DNA of 64,000 bases from G942493375 sp942493375. Its GTDB lineage: Bacteria; Armatimonadota; UBA5829. Under the pieces are notes generated by a model that made no database searches, had not been told where the DNA came from, and was given only the letters and a program-made list of their open reading frames with translations. How positions within the stretch are numbered: position 1 is the first letter of the stretch; the number at the start of each line of letters is the position of its first letter. The stretch covers positions 6,386,001-6,450,000 of the forward strand of contig OW818698.1 of NCBI GenBank assembly GCA_942493375.1. Reading direction: 5' to 3'. The position numbers were made by a program, and so were the translations under genes. Of the stretch, positions 27,000 to 35,425 are shown in pieces.

Positions 27000-27482
27000 A
27001 TGAAAGCGGAACATATGGAGCCTTTTGTTAGCGCTGCATTTAGTGTAATGCAGATGCTTACCGGCGACGTCCCAACAAGAGGGTCGTTGTCACTTAGAAC
27101 AACCACATTTACCAGTGAACAGGTAACTATAATGGCTGGCGTCAATGGTGACGTGGAAGGCATGGCGATGTATGGCATGTCTACCGAGACTGCTAAACAG
27201 ATAGCTGGGGCCATGATCGGCTCTGAAGTTCCTAAATTAGATGAGATGGCAATGAGTGCCATATCTGAATTAGGCAATATGATTACAGGTAATGCCACAA
27301 CACTGATTTCGCAGAAGGGTTATGATGTTGATATCACTCCTCCATCTGTGATTCGTGGAGAGCAGGTCGAAGTTAGTACAAGAGTACCAGCTATTGTTGT
27401 ACCGATGAATACCCAGTTTGGCAAAGTCGAGATAAATGTAGCTCTTGCAGAGAACACGTCTTCAGCGTCCAAAGTGGCCTAG
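27000..27482 (+). CDS. cheX: CheY-P phosphatase CheX
   Basis: A 160-residue CheX/CheC-fold protein with a single phosphatase helix carrying the Glu-x2-Asn pair (SAISELGNMITGN). CheX removes phosphate from CheY. A GGAGG ribosome binding site precedes the ATG. The cluster therefore has two candidate CheY phosphatases, this one and CheC. Confidence 0.9.
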   Translation: MKAEHMEPFVSAAFSVMQMLTGDVPTRGSLSLRTTTFTSEQVTIMAGVNGDVEGMAMYGMSTETAKQIAGAMIGSEVPKLDEMAMSAISELGNMITGNATTLISQKGYDVDITPPSVIRGEQVEVSTRVPAIVVPMNTQFGKVEINVALAENTSSASKVA

Positions 27483-27511
27483 AGCTGTTCAGAAATGGGA
27501 TTGTAGGATAG

Positions 27512-28489
27512 ATGGCAGATACACTCAGCCAGAATGAGATAAACGCCCTAATAAACTCGTATCAGACAAATACGATGGAGGACGTCGCGGTAGCAACTGC
27601 GGGTAAACAGGTGCGCGTATATGATTTCACGCGCCCTGACAAATTCTCCAAGGAGCACCTCAGGGCACTGAACGTTATCCATTCAAAGCATGGAGCGTTA
27701 TTTGCTGCAGCTCTGGGGGCAATGATACGAGTCGGTACTCAAGTTGACCTGCTGGCAGTGGATCAACTGACATATCGGGAATATTGTGCTTCTGTGCCAT
27801 CAGGAACGATGTTTGTCGAAGTGGCAATGGACCCGTTGTCGGCAACAGCATTGTTTGAATTCAATCCGGCATTTGCAGCGACTTGTGTGGAATTATTGAC
27901 TGGTGCAACCGGGGTCGTTCATGCAACTACAAATGAATTGACGGAAGTTGACTGTGCAATTATGCGTCCTGTGATAGACATTGCACTGAAGAAATACACC
28001 GAAGCGTGGTCATCGTGTATATCGCTTGCACCACGTGCTACTAATGTAATGATTGGCGTAGGCACTCAACAAGTTCTATTGCCTGCTGAGCCAGTGTTGG
28101 TCTGCGGATACGAGATAACAGTCGGTGATATGGTTAGTATGCTCAGCATATGTGTTCCAGCTTCGGCTATAGAACCCATCTTGCCGGCATTGACTCTGGG
28201 TAGGACACTAAACTCATCAAATCAGAAGATTGAAGGGCTGGATGTTCACTTGCGGCAAAATTTTGAAGCGGTGAATCTACGATGTAAAGCTACGCTTGGA
28301 AGAACAAGCATATCTTTGCAGGATGTTCTTGAGCTGCAGGTAGGGGATGTGATAAAACTTGCAAATCGAGCTACAGAACCCGCTGAGTTTTGGGTAGAGA
28401 ATCTTCCAGCGTTCTATGGTTGGGTGGGAACATCCGGCCGTAACCTGGCATTGCGAATTGATAGTAAGATATCAGATTTTGATTTCTAG
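27512..28489 (+). CDS. fliM: Flagellar motor switch protein FliM
   Basis: A 325-residue FliM. The N-terminal CheY-binding peptide (LSQNEINALINSY) matches the canonical LSQxEIDALL form, followed by the middle domain with CheC-like pseudo-symmetry (YDFTRPDKFSKEHLRALNVIH) and the C-terminal SpoA domain (LQDVLELQVGDVIKL). FliM transmits CheY-P binding to the rotor. Finding it in the che operon without fliN or other flagellar genes nearby is noteworthy, but similar mixed clusters are known. Confidence 0.94.
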   Translation: MADTLSQNEINALINSYQTNTMEDVAVATAGKQVRVYDFTRPDKFSKEHLRALNVIHSKHGALFAAALGAMIRVGTQVDLLAVDQLTYREYCASVPSGTMFVEVAMDPLSATALFEFNPAFAATCVELLTGATGVVHATTNELTEVDCAIMRPVIDIALKKYTEAWSSCISLAPRATNVMIGVGTQQVLLPAEPVLVCGYEITVGDMVSMLSICVPASAIEPILPALTLGRTLNSSNQKIEGLDVHLRQNFEAVNLRCKATLGRTSISLQDVLELQVGDVIKLANRATEPAEFWVENLPAFYGWVGTSGRNLALRIDSKISDFDF

Positions 28490-28645
28490 TGCTTTTTAAT
28501 ATTGAAGATATCCTGGATCGGATCAGGAAAACATCATATTAGAAATGCAGATCAGTTAATAAATATGAAGTTTGTTATATGCGAACTGCAATGGTGGTTT
28601 AGGCTGTCAAAGCGTCGTTCTGCAAGCTTATAAGGAGTAATACAG

Positions 28646-29230
28646 ATGCCCATATCATCAGGCTCGAAAACTGATTCCAGGCTGAGTAGTTTTTTGACTG
28701 CGGCAAAAGCCGGAGTGCAGAAAGCCAGCGAAGCTATACGTATGATGTCGGCCAGCGCGATTCACCTGGAAGTTATATCTGCGGGTATAGCACCAACGGC
28801 GAGGCTATCTGAAGTTGCAGGTAATCCGGAGGATCTTGTAGTTGGAATATACCTTTCGATAGAAGGTGACATTCCTGGCCATGCATTGCTTGTCCTTGGT
28901 TTCGATAGTGCCCTGGCGTTGGTGGACATTCTGACTGGGCGACCTCTGGGAGCCAGTAGGCATATAGATGAGATGGAAAGTTCGGTTATGCAGGAGTTGG
29001 GTAATATAGTTGTCTCCTCATACCTTAATGCTTTATCAGACTATTATGGTAAAACTTTGATGCCAAGTCCGCCTACTGTAGTAGTGGATATGGCTGCGGC
29101 GGTCATTGATAGTGTGTTGCTGAACACAGGGCATTTTGAAGACGATACGATAAGTATTGTTACAAGATTCGCCGGAAGCAAGCGTGCTATACGTGGCTTC
29201 TTCCTTTACATACCTGAGATAGTAAATTAA
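28646..29230 (+). CDS. cheC: CheC-family CheY-P phosphatase
   Basis: A 194-residue CheC-like protein. The C-terminal half carries the Glu-x2-Asn phosphatase motif (SSVMQELGNIVVSSYLNAL). The first half, which in CheC usually carries a second such helix (ExGNIGAGNA), instead reads FLTAAKAGVQKASEAIRMM and lacks the Glu/Asn pair, so only one active site is expected. CheC also binds CheD, encoded next, linking CheY-P level to receptor deamidation. AAGGAG precedes the ATG; a 156-base gap separates it from fliM. Confidence 0.88.
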   Translation: MPISSGSKTDSRLSSFLTAAKAGVQKASEAIRMMSASAIHLEVISAGIAPTARLSEVAGNPEDLVVGIYLSIEGDIPGHALLVLGFDSALALVDILTGRPLGASRHIDEMESSVMQELGNIVVSSYLNALSDYYGKTLMPSPPTVVVDMAAAVIDSVLLNTGHFEDDTISIVTRFAGSKRAIRGFFLYIPEIVN

Positions 29231-29251
29231 GAGAGGCAGGAGGTGGAAGCT

Positions 29252-29746
29252 GTGGATGACGGAATTGCAAGAATGGGTGAAATAGTATATAGCAGCACAG
29301 GAACTCCAGTTCTGCGTGCTCTTGGTCTGGGTTCGTGTATTGGCTTGTGCGTTTTTGATCCTGGAACAAAACTGGCCGCAATGGCGCATATAATGCTCCC
29401 GGAATCGAGAAATAAGGATAATCCGGAACTTGGAAAATATGCAGATACTGCTGTACCAAAAGTAATAGAGGAAATGGTAGCAAAAGGAGCGTCTCGGAGT
29501 CGCTTGAGAGTTGCTATTGCGGGTGGAGCCCAGTTGTTTGCATTCGCTGGTGCGACTGATCGACTTGATGTCGGTAAACGCAATATTGAAGCAGTGAAAG
29601 TAGCTCTAAAGGGATGTCAGTTGAAACTTGTTGCAGAGGATGTGGGAGGTAAGACTGGTCGGACAGTTACTATGGATTCAGCAACAGGTGAGATTACAGT
29701 CAGGCAGGTTGGAGGAGTCGAGAGACCACTGACCAGACTGTCTTGA
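29252..29746 (+). CDS. cheD: Chemoreceptor glutamine deamidase CheD
   Basis: A 164-residue CheD with the catalytic cysteine in LGLGSCIGLCVFD, the histidine in AAMAHIMLP, and the GGAQLF segment. CheD deamidates receptor glutamines and is controlled by CheC. The GTG at 29252 is preferred because AGGAGG ends nine bases upstream; another GTG at 29243 overlaps that ribosome binding site. Confidence 0.93.
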   Translation: MDDGIARMGEIVYSSTGTPVLRALGLGSCIGLCVFDPGTKLAAMAHIMLPESRNKDNPELGKYADTAVPKVIEEMVAKGASRSRLRVAIAGGAQLFAFAGATDRLDVGKRNIEAVKVALKGCQLKLVAEDVGGKTGRTVTMDSATGEITVRQVGGVERPLTRLS

Positions 29747-29887
29747 GATATTTGCATCGGTTGTTAGTTTGTTTTCGCTTATAGATTATTGTGTATTAAA
29801 TATTATGTATAATTATCTGATTTCACAATAAAAGGCTGGAATCTTCAGAATCAGGTTACATGCTTTATTGTGTGCCTGGAGGTCGAT

Positions 29888-30967
29888 ATGCCTGATACAA
29901 AAATACGTGTATTAATAGTTGACGATTCCGTTTTTGCCAGAAAGGTAGTTGCTGATAACCTCAAGAGTTCACCTGATATTGAGGTCATAGGAATTGCTAC
30001 AAATGGTGTGGAAGGACTCGCCAAGGCAAAAACTCTGCATCCGGATGTAATAACGATGGATGTGGAGATGCCTGAGCTGGATGGCTTGTCCACACTCAAA
30101 CGAATAATGGCCGAATGTCCTACCCCTGTCTTAATGCTGAGTTCACTTACCATAGGTGGAGCTAAAGAAAGTATCCAGGCATTACGATATGGAGCCGTCG
30201 ACATTATGGCTAAGCCCCATGGTAGCCACAGTATCGGTTTATCTCTCTTGCGGGATGAACTGATTGCCAAAGTGCGTGCAGCTGCCAAGGTTGATGTAGC
30301 CAAGCTTGCTGTTACGCAATCCGGGCCAGTAAAACCCAAAGTTCGTCCAACTACGTTTGCAGGACCCTATGCACCCGTTGTAGCTATAGCTTCTTCGACT
30401 GGTGGTCCAAGGGCGCTTAGAACATTGATTCCTGGACTGACAAGTGATGCGGGGGTTGCGTATGTTGTTGTTCAGCATCTTCCAGAAGGATTCAGTGGGC
30501 CGCTGGCTCAGGATTTGAATAACACTACAGACCTTAATGTTCGGGAGTCAGAGGACGGGGATACTTTGAAACCCGGTGATCTGATTTTTGCGAAAGCTGG
30601 ATACCACTGCGTTTTCGACAAGACCGGCAAAATAAGCCTCACGAAATCACCACCACTTTGGGGAGTTCGTCCATCTGCCGATGTAACCATGGCTTCACTT
30701 GTTCCTGCTTACCGTTCGCGTATGATAGGGGTTGTACTGACCGGAATGGGAAGAGATGGAGCTGACGGAATAAGATTGATTAAGGAAGCTGGTGGTATGA
30801 CTCTCTCGGAGCACGAATCGAGTTGTGTCGTCTACGGCATGCCCAGAGTAGCATTTGAGACTGGATGCGTCGATATCGTGTCTCCTCTACAGCATATGGC
30901 GGAAGCAGTAAATGCTGCTGTGATAAAAGTATCGCAGGGAAGAAGCGCACGAAACGGTGCTGCATAA
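29888..30967 (+). CDS. cheB: Chemotaxis methylesterase/response regulator CheB
   Basis: A 359-residue protein with an N-terminal receiver domain (VDDSVFARK, phosphoacceptor D58 in TMDVEMP) and a C-terminal methylesterase domain with the catalytic Ser (ASSTGGP), His (VQHLPEGF) and Asp (GMGRDGADG). It removes methyl groups from receptors. The start at ATG 29888 follows GGAGGT. A TATAAT box at about 29808 suggests that cheB may also have its own promoter, although no good -35 at normal spacing is visible. Confidence 0.95.
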   Translation: MPDTKIRVLIVDDSVFARKVVADNLKSSPDIEVIGIATNGVEGLAKAKTLHPDVITMDVEMPELDGLSTLKRIMAECPTPVLMLSSLTIGGAKESIQALRYGAVDIMAKPHGSHSIGLSLLRDELIAKVRAAAKVDVAKLAVTQSGPVKPKVRPTTFAGPYAPVVAIASSTGGPRALRTLIPGLTSDAGVAYVVVQHLPEGFSGPLAQDLNNTTDLNVRESEDGDTLKPGDLIFAKAGYHCVFDKTGKISLTKSPPLWGVRPSADVTMASLVPAYRSRMIGVVLTGMGRDGADGIRLIKEAGGMTLSEHESSCVVYGMPRVAFETGCVDIVSPLQHMAEAVNAAVIKVSQGRSARNGAA

Positions 30968-31014
30968 TAGCCGAAGTCAAGGTTACGTGCTGATGTATAA
31001 ATGTATTCCTGAAA

Positions 31015-31048
31015 CAATCAAGCCTTGCCGCTGAGCAAGGCTTGATTG
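31015..31048. terminator. Bidirectional intrinsic terminator after cheB
   Basis: A perfect 14-base stem (31015-31028 with 31035-31048) and 6-base loop is followed by TTTTT. It separates the plus-strand che operon from the converging GH94-like gene. Confidence 0.9.
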
Positions 31049-31084
31049 TTTTTAAGAATGTAATGGCAAATTGGATAATACGGA

Positions 31085-32806
31085 TTAGCAGTGTTTTGTT
31101 GTCAGTGTCGATGTATCCTCACTGATTTGGTCAGTAGTAAAGGTTACCACATCATTTCCACTTTTCCTGGATACTCTGACAATACCGGAGCACTCAGGTA
31201 GAGTTGGAGTAAAAGTGACTCCCGATTCTGTTGTTTTAATCCCCAAAATATCACGTGTGATTGCCAGGTATAAACAAAAGATCAATCCATGATCTTCATC
31301 ATCCGCATTCATCATCAGCCAATCAGATAACATTCCAGTTGAGGCTTTTAGGACTTCGGAACTGTTGACTATATATCTGATCAACTCGTTATTGTGCTCA
31401 TCGTACGGTGTGTGTGCCAGATGATTGCTTGCCCATGTTTGAGGATTGGCGCTGTGCTGAAAGACATCAATTGGTAATGCAGCGGCTGGATGCAGAGGCA
31501 TTGATGTTGATGCTTGATGCTCGATATAATACCGCAGTTCTCGCAGGCATATGTCTCCCAATTTACAGGTGTGTGTATCCGGACGGTTTATCGGGGTTTC
31601 CAGGATCTCTCTATCTCCTGTTTCTATAACATATTCCGCTGCTGCATATGGCAACCAAAGGGATTCCTCGGGCGCCAGGGCAGTAATGGACAAACCGTCT
31701 GATGAATACAGGGCTGCAGATACCATTTTCCTGGCCATTTCCAGTATTGCATATCGTACTCCAATAGACAATTCCTGTGAAAATGGTGAAGCCAGGCGGA
31801 CTGTATCCACAATACCTACCGTTGAGAATATGTCAGGCATTTTCCAAGTGGAAAGCCACTCCGTCAGAAGTTCGTATGGTAGCCAGGTGTCGACAAGTGC
31901 ATCAAGTGCTATGTCACTAGACTCACACTTCACTAATGAGCATACAGATTTCCATTCTTTGTGGATGTGGTGGACTGCTTCGTCTATCCATTCTGTACCC
32001 TGTTGGCCCTCGACAGTTGCCATGGCGCTCTCGAAGTTTTCAGCTATGCCAAAACAGAACCCTAATACGGCTTCTCCCTCAATGGGAATTTCCATTTCGA
32101 GCGACAAACCCAGAACCGGTTTATCATCAATAATTGATGAATAATCTCCTGCGATCTTTTTATCTGCCGAATAGAAGTCAGTTGAGCAGGTGTGGTAGTA
32201 TGATGGCTTTACTGTAGAACCAAGAAAAAGTATTCCTTTGTCAGTAACCGAACTACTGACACTATTCTCTTGCCCAAAGGCTATAGTTTTACCTGAATCT
32301 GATGTTAGCATTCTGCCTGATGCTGCAGTGTGAGGACTCACACATATATCGAGTGCAAGTGCTCTTTCTTTAGCAGACAAGTTCTGGATACAGATTCTCC
32401 AAAGTTCGAATGTTTGTGTTGGGCTTGTAGATATAGTTAGCGTTGAAGCTACTTTGCCATTGACTGATCGAATCGTAACAGAGCCAGGAAGATAACGGAC
32501 AGAGTATTCATCATGATCATTTTCGGAGATATACTTGAAAGGCATCCACATTGAATTGGTCTCGCGGTCACGTATAGACCATTGTTTGCCAAGAGCATCT
32601 GCACCTGTTAATGCCAGTTCGCCCAAGAAACTGAATCCTGATCCATCCGGTGCCATTAAAACAGTGTAGTCTGTATCAGGCGAAGCGATGCGAGATCCGA
32701 AGGGACTGGGTTTGTCGAATTCTGATAACTCAAAGGCGTGGTCACTTTTGCTAAACTGGCCATTGCCATAGTTATTTATGTTTTTTTGGCTGCCCGAAAC
32801 GGCCAA
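31085..32806 (-). CDS. Degenerate GH94 (cellobiose phosphorylase)-like protein
   Basis: A 573-residue protein that resembles GH94 phosphorylases in order and local motifs but is about 200 residues shorter than usual. The N-terminus (NNYGNGQFSKSDHAFEL) recalls the YGxFxxDGxEYVI opening, then a beta-sandwich domain follows to about residue 270. The helical barrel part keeps a segment like SDDxLWLPYAVAEYVxxTGD (here PEESLWLPYAAAEYVIETGD). The region normally reading GFRDQxQD appears as GIVDTVRLAS, so the canonical catalytic surroundings are altered, and the glycine-rich phosphate loop was not found. It may be a non-catalytic glycan-binding derivative. The start is TTG with GGAGG eight bases upstream. 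It lies downstream of the glutamate synthase operon, separated from it by a hairpin. Confidence 0.68.
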   Translation of the reverse strand: MAVSGSQKNINNYGNGQFSKSDHAFELSEFDKPSPFGSRIASPDTDYTVLMAPDGSGFSFLGELALTGADALGKQWSIRDRETNSMWMPFKYISENDHDEYSVRYLPGSVTIRSVNGKVASTLTISTSPTQTFELWRICIQNLSAKERALALDICVSPHTAASGRMLTSDSGKTIAFGQENSVSSSVTDKGILFLGSTVKPSYYHTCSTDFYSADKKIAGDYSSIIDDKPVLGLSLEMEIPIEGEAVLGFCFGIAENFESAMATVEGQQGTEWIDEAVHHIHKEWKSVCSLVKCESSDIALDALVDTWLPYELLTEWLSTWKMPDIFSTVGIVDTVRLASPFSQELSIGVRYAILEMARKMVSAALYSSDGLSITALAPEESLWLPYAAAEYVIETGDREILETPINRPDTHTCKLGDICLRELRYYIEHQASTSMPLHPAAALPIDVFQHSANPQTWASNHLAHTPYDEHNNELIRYIVNSSEVLKASTGMLSDWLMMNADDEDHGLIFCLYLAITRDILGIKTTESGVTFTPTLPECSGIVRVSRKSGNDVVTFTTDQISEDTSTLTTKHC

Positions 32807-32854
32807 TGTGAGGTCCTCCGGATTTTTGTGTAATGCTTCAAGAGATTAGATATG

Positions 32855-32901
32855 GGTTCTCCTGTCTGCCACTGCTGATTGCATTGATTAACAGGAGAAC
32901 C
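32855..32901 (-). terminator. Hairpin after the glutamate synthase operon
   Basis: An 11-base perfect stem, GGTTCTCCTGT (32855-32865) with ACAGGAGAACC (32891-32901), 25-base loop. It lies in the gap downstream of the GXGXG subunit gene. It has no T run, so its strength as a terminator is uncertain. Confidence 0.45.
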
Positions 32902-32942
32902 GTATATTACTATTATCGGCAGAAAAACCCGTTGGCCTTCAT

Positions 32943-33719
32943 TTAATAAGCGTAAAGTTGTTTATATGGTCTACTACTGAGCGGAGTAAGTTTCTTAAAG
33001 CTCTGCATTGAGATGCTGGAAATATCCTTATCAAAGAGCTTTCCGTATTCGTCAACATATTTCCGGATCAAGTCAACATCTTCTTCGGTTACTTCGGTTA
33101 TTCCGACACCTTCACCAAGTTGGTGGTCCTCGATAATACCGCGGATGAATATCTTGCCACCATGCATTCCAGTTCCAACGTGATTTGCATAGTGTGCTTC
33201 ACCTGCGGTAAGGGTAAGTCCCATTACTATCAGCACGCCACCCGCCATATATTCTCCAAGAAAATCCTGAGTAGTTCCACCTATGACCATTACCGGACGC
33301 TTCTCCTGGTATTCCTTCATATGGATACCCACGCGATAACCAGCGTTGTCTCTGATGAACATCTCTCCACCACGTGCAGAGAAACCTGTAATGTCTCCAC
33401 CTCTACCATGAGCGATAATGCGTCCACTGTTCATAGTGTTTCCGGAAGCATCCATTATGTTCCCGAATATGTTGATAATAGGGCCATCCAGAAAAGCTCC
33501 CAGGTCATTGCCAGGCGTGCCATATATGTCTATCCGGAGTTTTGCAAGTTTCTCAGGAGATGTGGCCTGATACAGATTTGTCCCGATATACCTTTGGCCA
33601 GTAACATTGCGCAGCACAATATGCTCAGCCCCGTCTTCGACTGCTTTGCGAATCTGAGCATTCATCTCTTTATAATAAACGCCAGCGGCGTCGATTTCAC
33701 ATGTTTGACAACAAGTCAT
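32943..33719 (-). CDS. Glutamate synthase GXGXG-domain subunit (archaeal-type, split GltB)
   Basis: A 258-residue protein made only of the GXGXG beta-helix domain that forms the C-terminal part of the bacterial GltB chain. The repeating glycine ladder is visible (GTPGNDLGAFLDG, GNTMNSGRIIAHGRGGD, GMHGGKIFIRG). Cysteines near the N-terminus (MTCCQTCEID) are extra. In split glutamate synthases it is the structural partner of the FMN and glutaminase subunits. It is the last gene of the operon; a repeat element fills the gap before it. An AGGAG site precedes the ATG. Confidence 0.9.
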   Translation of the reverse strand: MTCCQTCEIDAAGVYYKEMNAQIRKAVEDGAEHIVLRNVTGQRYIGTNLYQATSPEKLAKLRIDIYGTPGNDLGAFLDGPIINIFGNIMDASGNTMNSGRIIAHGRGGDITGFSARGGEMFIRDNAGYRVGIHMKEYQEKRPVMVIGGTTQDFLGEYMAGGVLIVMGLTLTAGEAHYANHVGTGMHGGKIFIRGIIEDHQLGEGVGITEVTEEDVDLIRKYVDEYGKLFDKDISSISMQSFKKLTPLSSRPYKQLYAY

Positions 33720-33744
33720 CTAGTGTCTCCTATTCTCTCTGCTA

Positions 33745-33821
33745 TGTCATCCTTATGAACGAAGTATTTTGAACACAATTTTCAACCAGAACCGAGATTC
33801 TTCATTGCATTCAGAATGACA
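33745..33821. repeat. Intergenic repeat family A, degenerate pair of arms
   Basis: A left arm variant (TGTCATCCTTATGAACGAAG, from 33745) and a right arm (GATTCTTCATTGC to AGAATGACA, ending 33821) sit in the gap between the FMN and GXGXG subunit genes. They can still pair imperfectly. Confidence 0.8.
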
Positions 33822-33839
33822 CTCGCAGTTATCTAGTGA

Positions 33840-35408
33840 TTATTCTCCAGCGGCCTTGATGCCCAGGATGTCGAGTTCGGTCTTTGTCAGGCCAATGCCT
33901 CTAAGCTGGCTTCGACTTCCTTTAAGGCTCTCTATAGAGTTTATACCCATACCACCCAGCATCTCTTTGATCTCATGTGACCAGCCGTTTACCAGGTTTA
34001 CCAATCTCTGTCGAGTGATGTCAGGATTGACTCGTTTAGCCAAATACGGGTCTTGAGTAGCGATACCCCAGTTACACTTGCCTGAATAGCACTTTTGGCA
34101 AAGTGTGCAGCCTGCAGCAATCAAGGCTGATGTCCCGATATATACTGCATCTGCTCCAAGAGCTATAGCCTTGACGATATCTCCCGCATTTCTAATTCCA
34201 CCGCCGGAGATCAGGGTGATCCTATTGCGGATGCCTTCATCTCTGAGTCTTTTATCGACAGCAGCCAGGGCAAATTCTATTGGCAGCCCAACATTGTCTC
34301 TAATGATCTTAGGGGCTGCTCCGGTACCTCCCCGGAAACCGTCGATAGCTACAACATCAGCTCCGGCTCTGACAATTCCACTTGCGATAGCAGCAGCATT
34401 ATGCACGGCAGCAATTTTCACCGAGACAGGTACACGGTAGTTTGTTGCCTCTTTTATTGCGTATATAAGCATTCGCAGGTCTTCGATTGAATAGATATCG
34501 TGCTGTGGGGCAGGGGATATAGCGTCGGTGCCCATCGGTATCATCCTGGTTAGGGAAACCGATGCACTTACTTTCTCACCTGCAAGGTGTCCACCGATAC
34601 CGGGTTTTGCTCCCTGGCCGATTTTGATCTCCACCATCCTGGCAGCATTCAAATATTCCGGATGTACGCCGAATCTACCAGATGCTACCTGAACAATGGT
34701 GTTGTCTTTATATTCATAGAAGTCCGGGTGAAGTCCGCCTTCACCTGTGTTATACATTGTTCCAAGTTCAGTAGCTGCTTCTGCAATGGCTTTCTGGACA
34801 TTGTAACTGATTGCACCATATGAGATTGCTGAGAACAGAATTGGAATTTGAATCTCAAGGGTAGCAGGCATCTTGGTGTCGAGTTTGCCATCTTTGATCT
34901 GCACGTTGTCTGGTTTAGCGCCAATGAACGTCCGCAGTTCCATAGGCTCACGCAGAGGGTCGATGGATGGGTTAGTTACCTGGCTGGCGTTGATAAGCAT
35001 TCTGTCCCAGTATACAGGAGCAGCCTTATCGTTTCCCGAACCTGTAAGGACCACACCTCCAGTCTCTGCCTGGCGGTTAATGTCCTTGACGTGCTCAGAT
35101 GACCAACTGCCATGCACCCTGTATTGAGCAGGATTCGGTTGAATGACTATTGCGTCTGTCGGACAGAGAACCGCACACCTATGGCACCCGACACAGTTTT
35201 CTGGTCGGTGTTTGATGACATCTTCTTCTTCGTCCCTGTAATGTACGTCGAATGCACACTGACGAATGCATACTTCGCACTTGATACAGCGGTCGTAGTC
35301 TCTATCAACTGCAAATTCTGTCAGTCTATTTGATCTTATTTTGAAGTCACTTGCCTTGCGCTGGAGTGGCTTTGATTTGTTTGTCGTGTCTAATTTTATA
35401 TCCGGCAC
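33840..35408 (-). CDS. Glutamate synthase FMN-binding subunit with ferredoxin domain
   Basis: About 522 residues. The N-terminal part has two [4Fe-4S] motifs (CIKCEVCIRQC and CVGCHRCAVLCP). The rest is the FMN-binding TIM barrel of glutamate synthase (TGEGGLHPDFY, GQGAKPGIGGHL, ISPAPQHDIYSIEDL, FRGGTGAAP, SGGGIRNAGDI), ending with a cysteine cluster (CTLCQKCYSGKCNWG) for the third FeS centre. It makes glutamate from 2-oxoglutarate and ammonia delivered by the glutaminase subunit. A GTG at 35408 is preferred because AAGGAG lies eight bases before it; the ATG at 35426 overlaps the previous gene's stop (TGATG) but has no ribosome binding site. Confidence 0.92.
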   Translation of the reverse strand: MPDIKLDTTNKSKPLQRKASDFKIRSNRLTEFAVDRDYDRCIKCEVCIRQCAFDVHYRDEEEDVIKHRPENCVGCHRCAVLCPTDAIVIQPNPAQYRVHGSWSSEHVKDINRQAETGGVVLTGSGNDKAAPVYWDRMLINASQVTNPSIDPLREPMELRTFIGAKPDNVQIKDGKLDTKMPATLEIQIPILFSAISYGAISYNVQKAIAEAATELGTMYNTGEGGLHPDFYEYKDNTIVQVASGRFGVHPEYLNAARMVEIKIGQGAKPGIGGHLAGEKVSASVSLTRMIPMGTDAISPAPQHDIYSIEDLRMLIYAIKEATNYRVPVSVKIAAVHNAAAIASGIVRAGADVVAIDGFRGGTGAAPKIIRDNVGLPIEFALAAVDKRLRDEGIRNRITLISGGGIRNAGDIVKAIALGADAVYIGTSALIAAGCTLCQKCYSGKCNWGIATQDPYLAKRVNPDITRQRLVNLVNGWSHEIKEMLGGMGINSIESLKGSRSQLRGIGLTKTELDILGIKAAGE

Positions 35409-35425
35409 GGTATTTTCTCCTTGCA

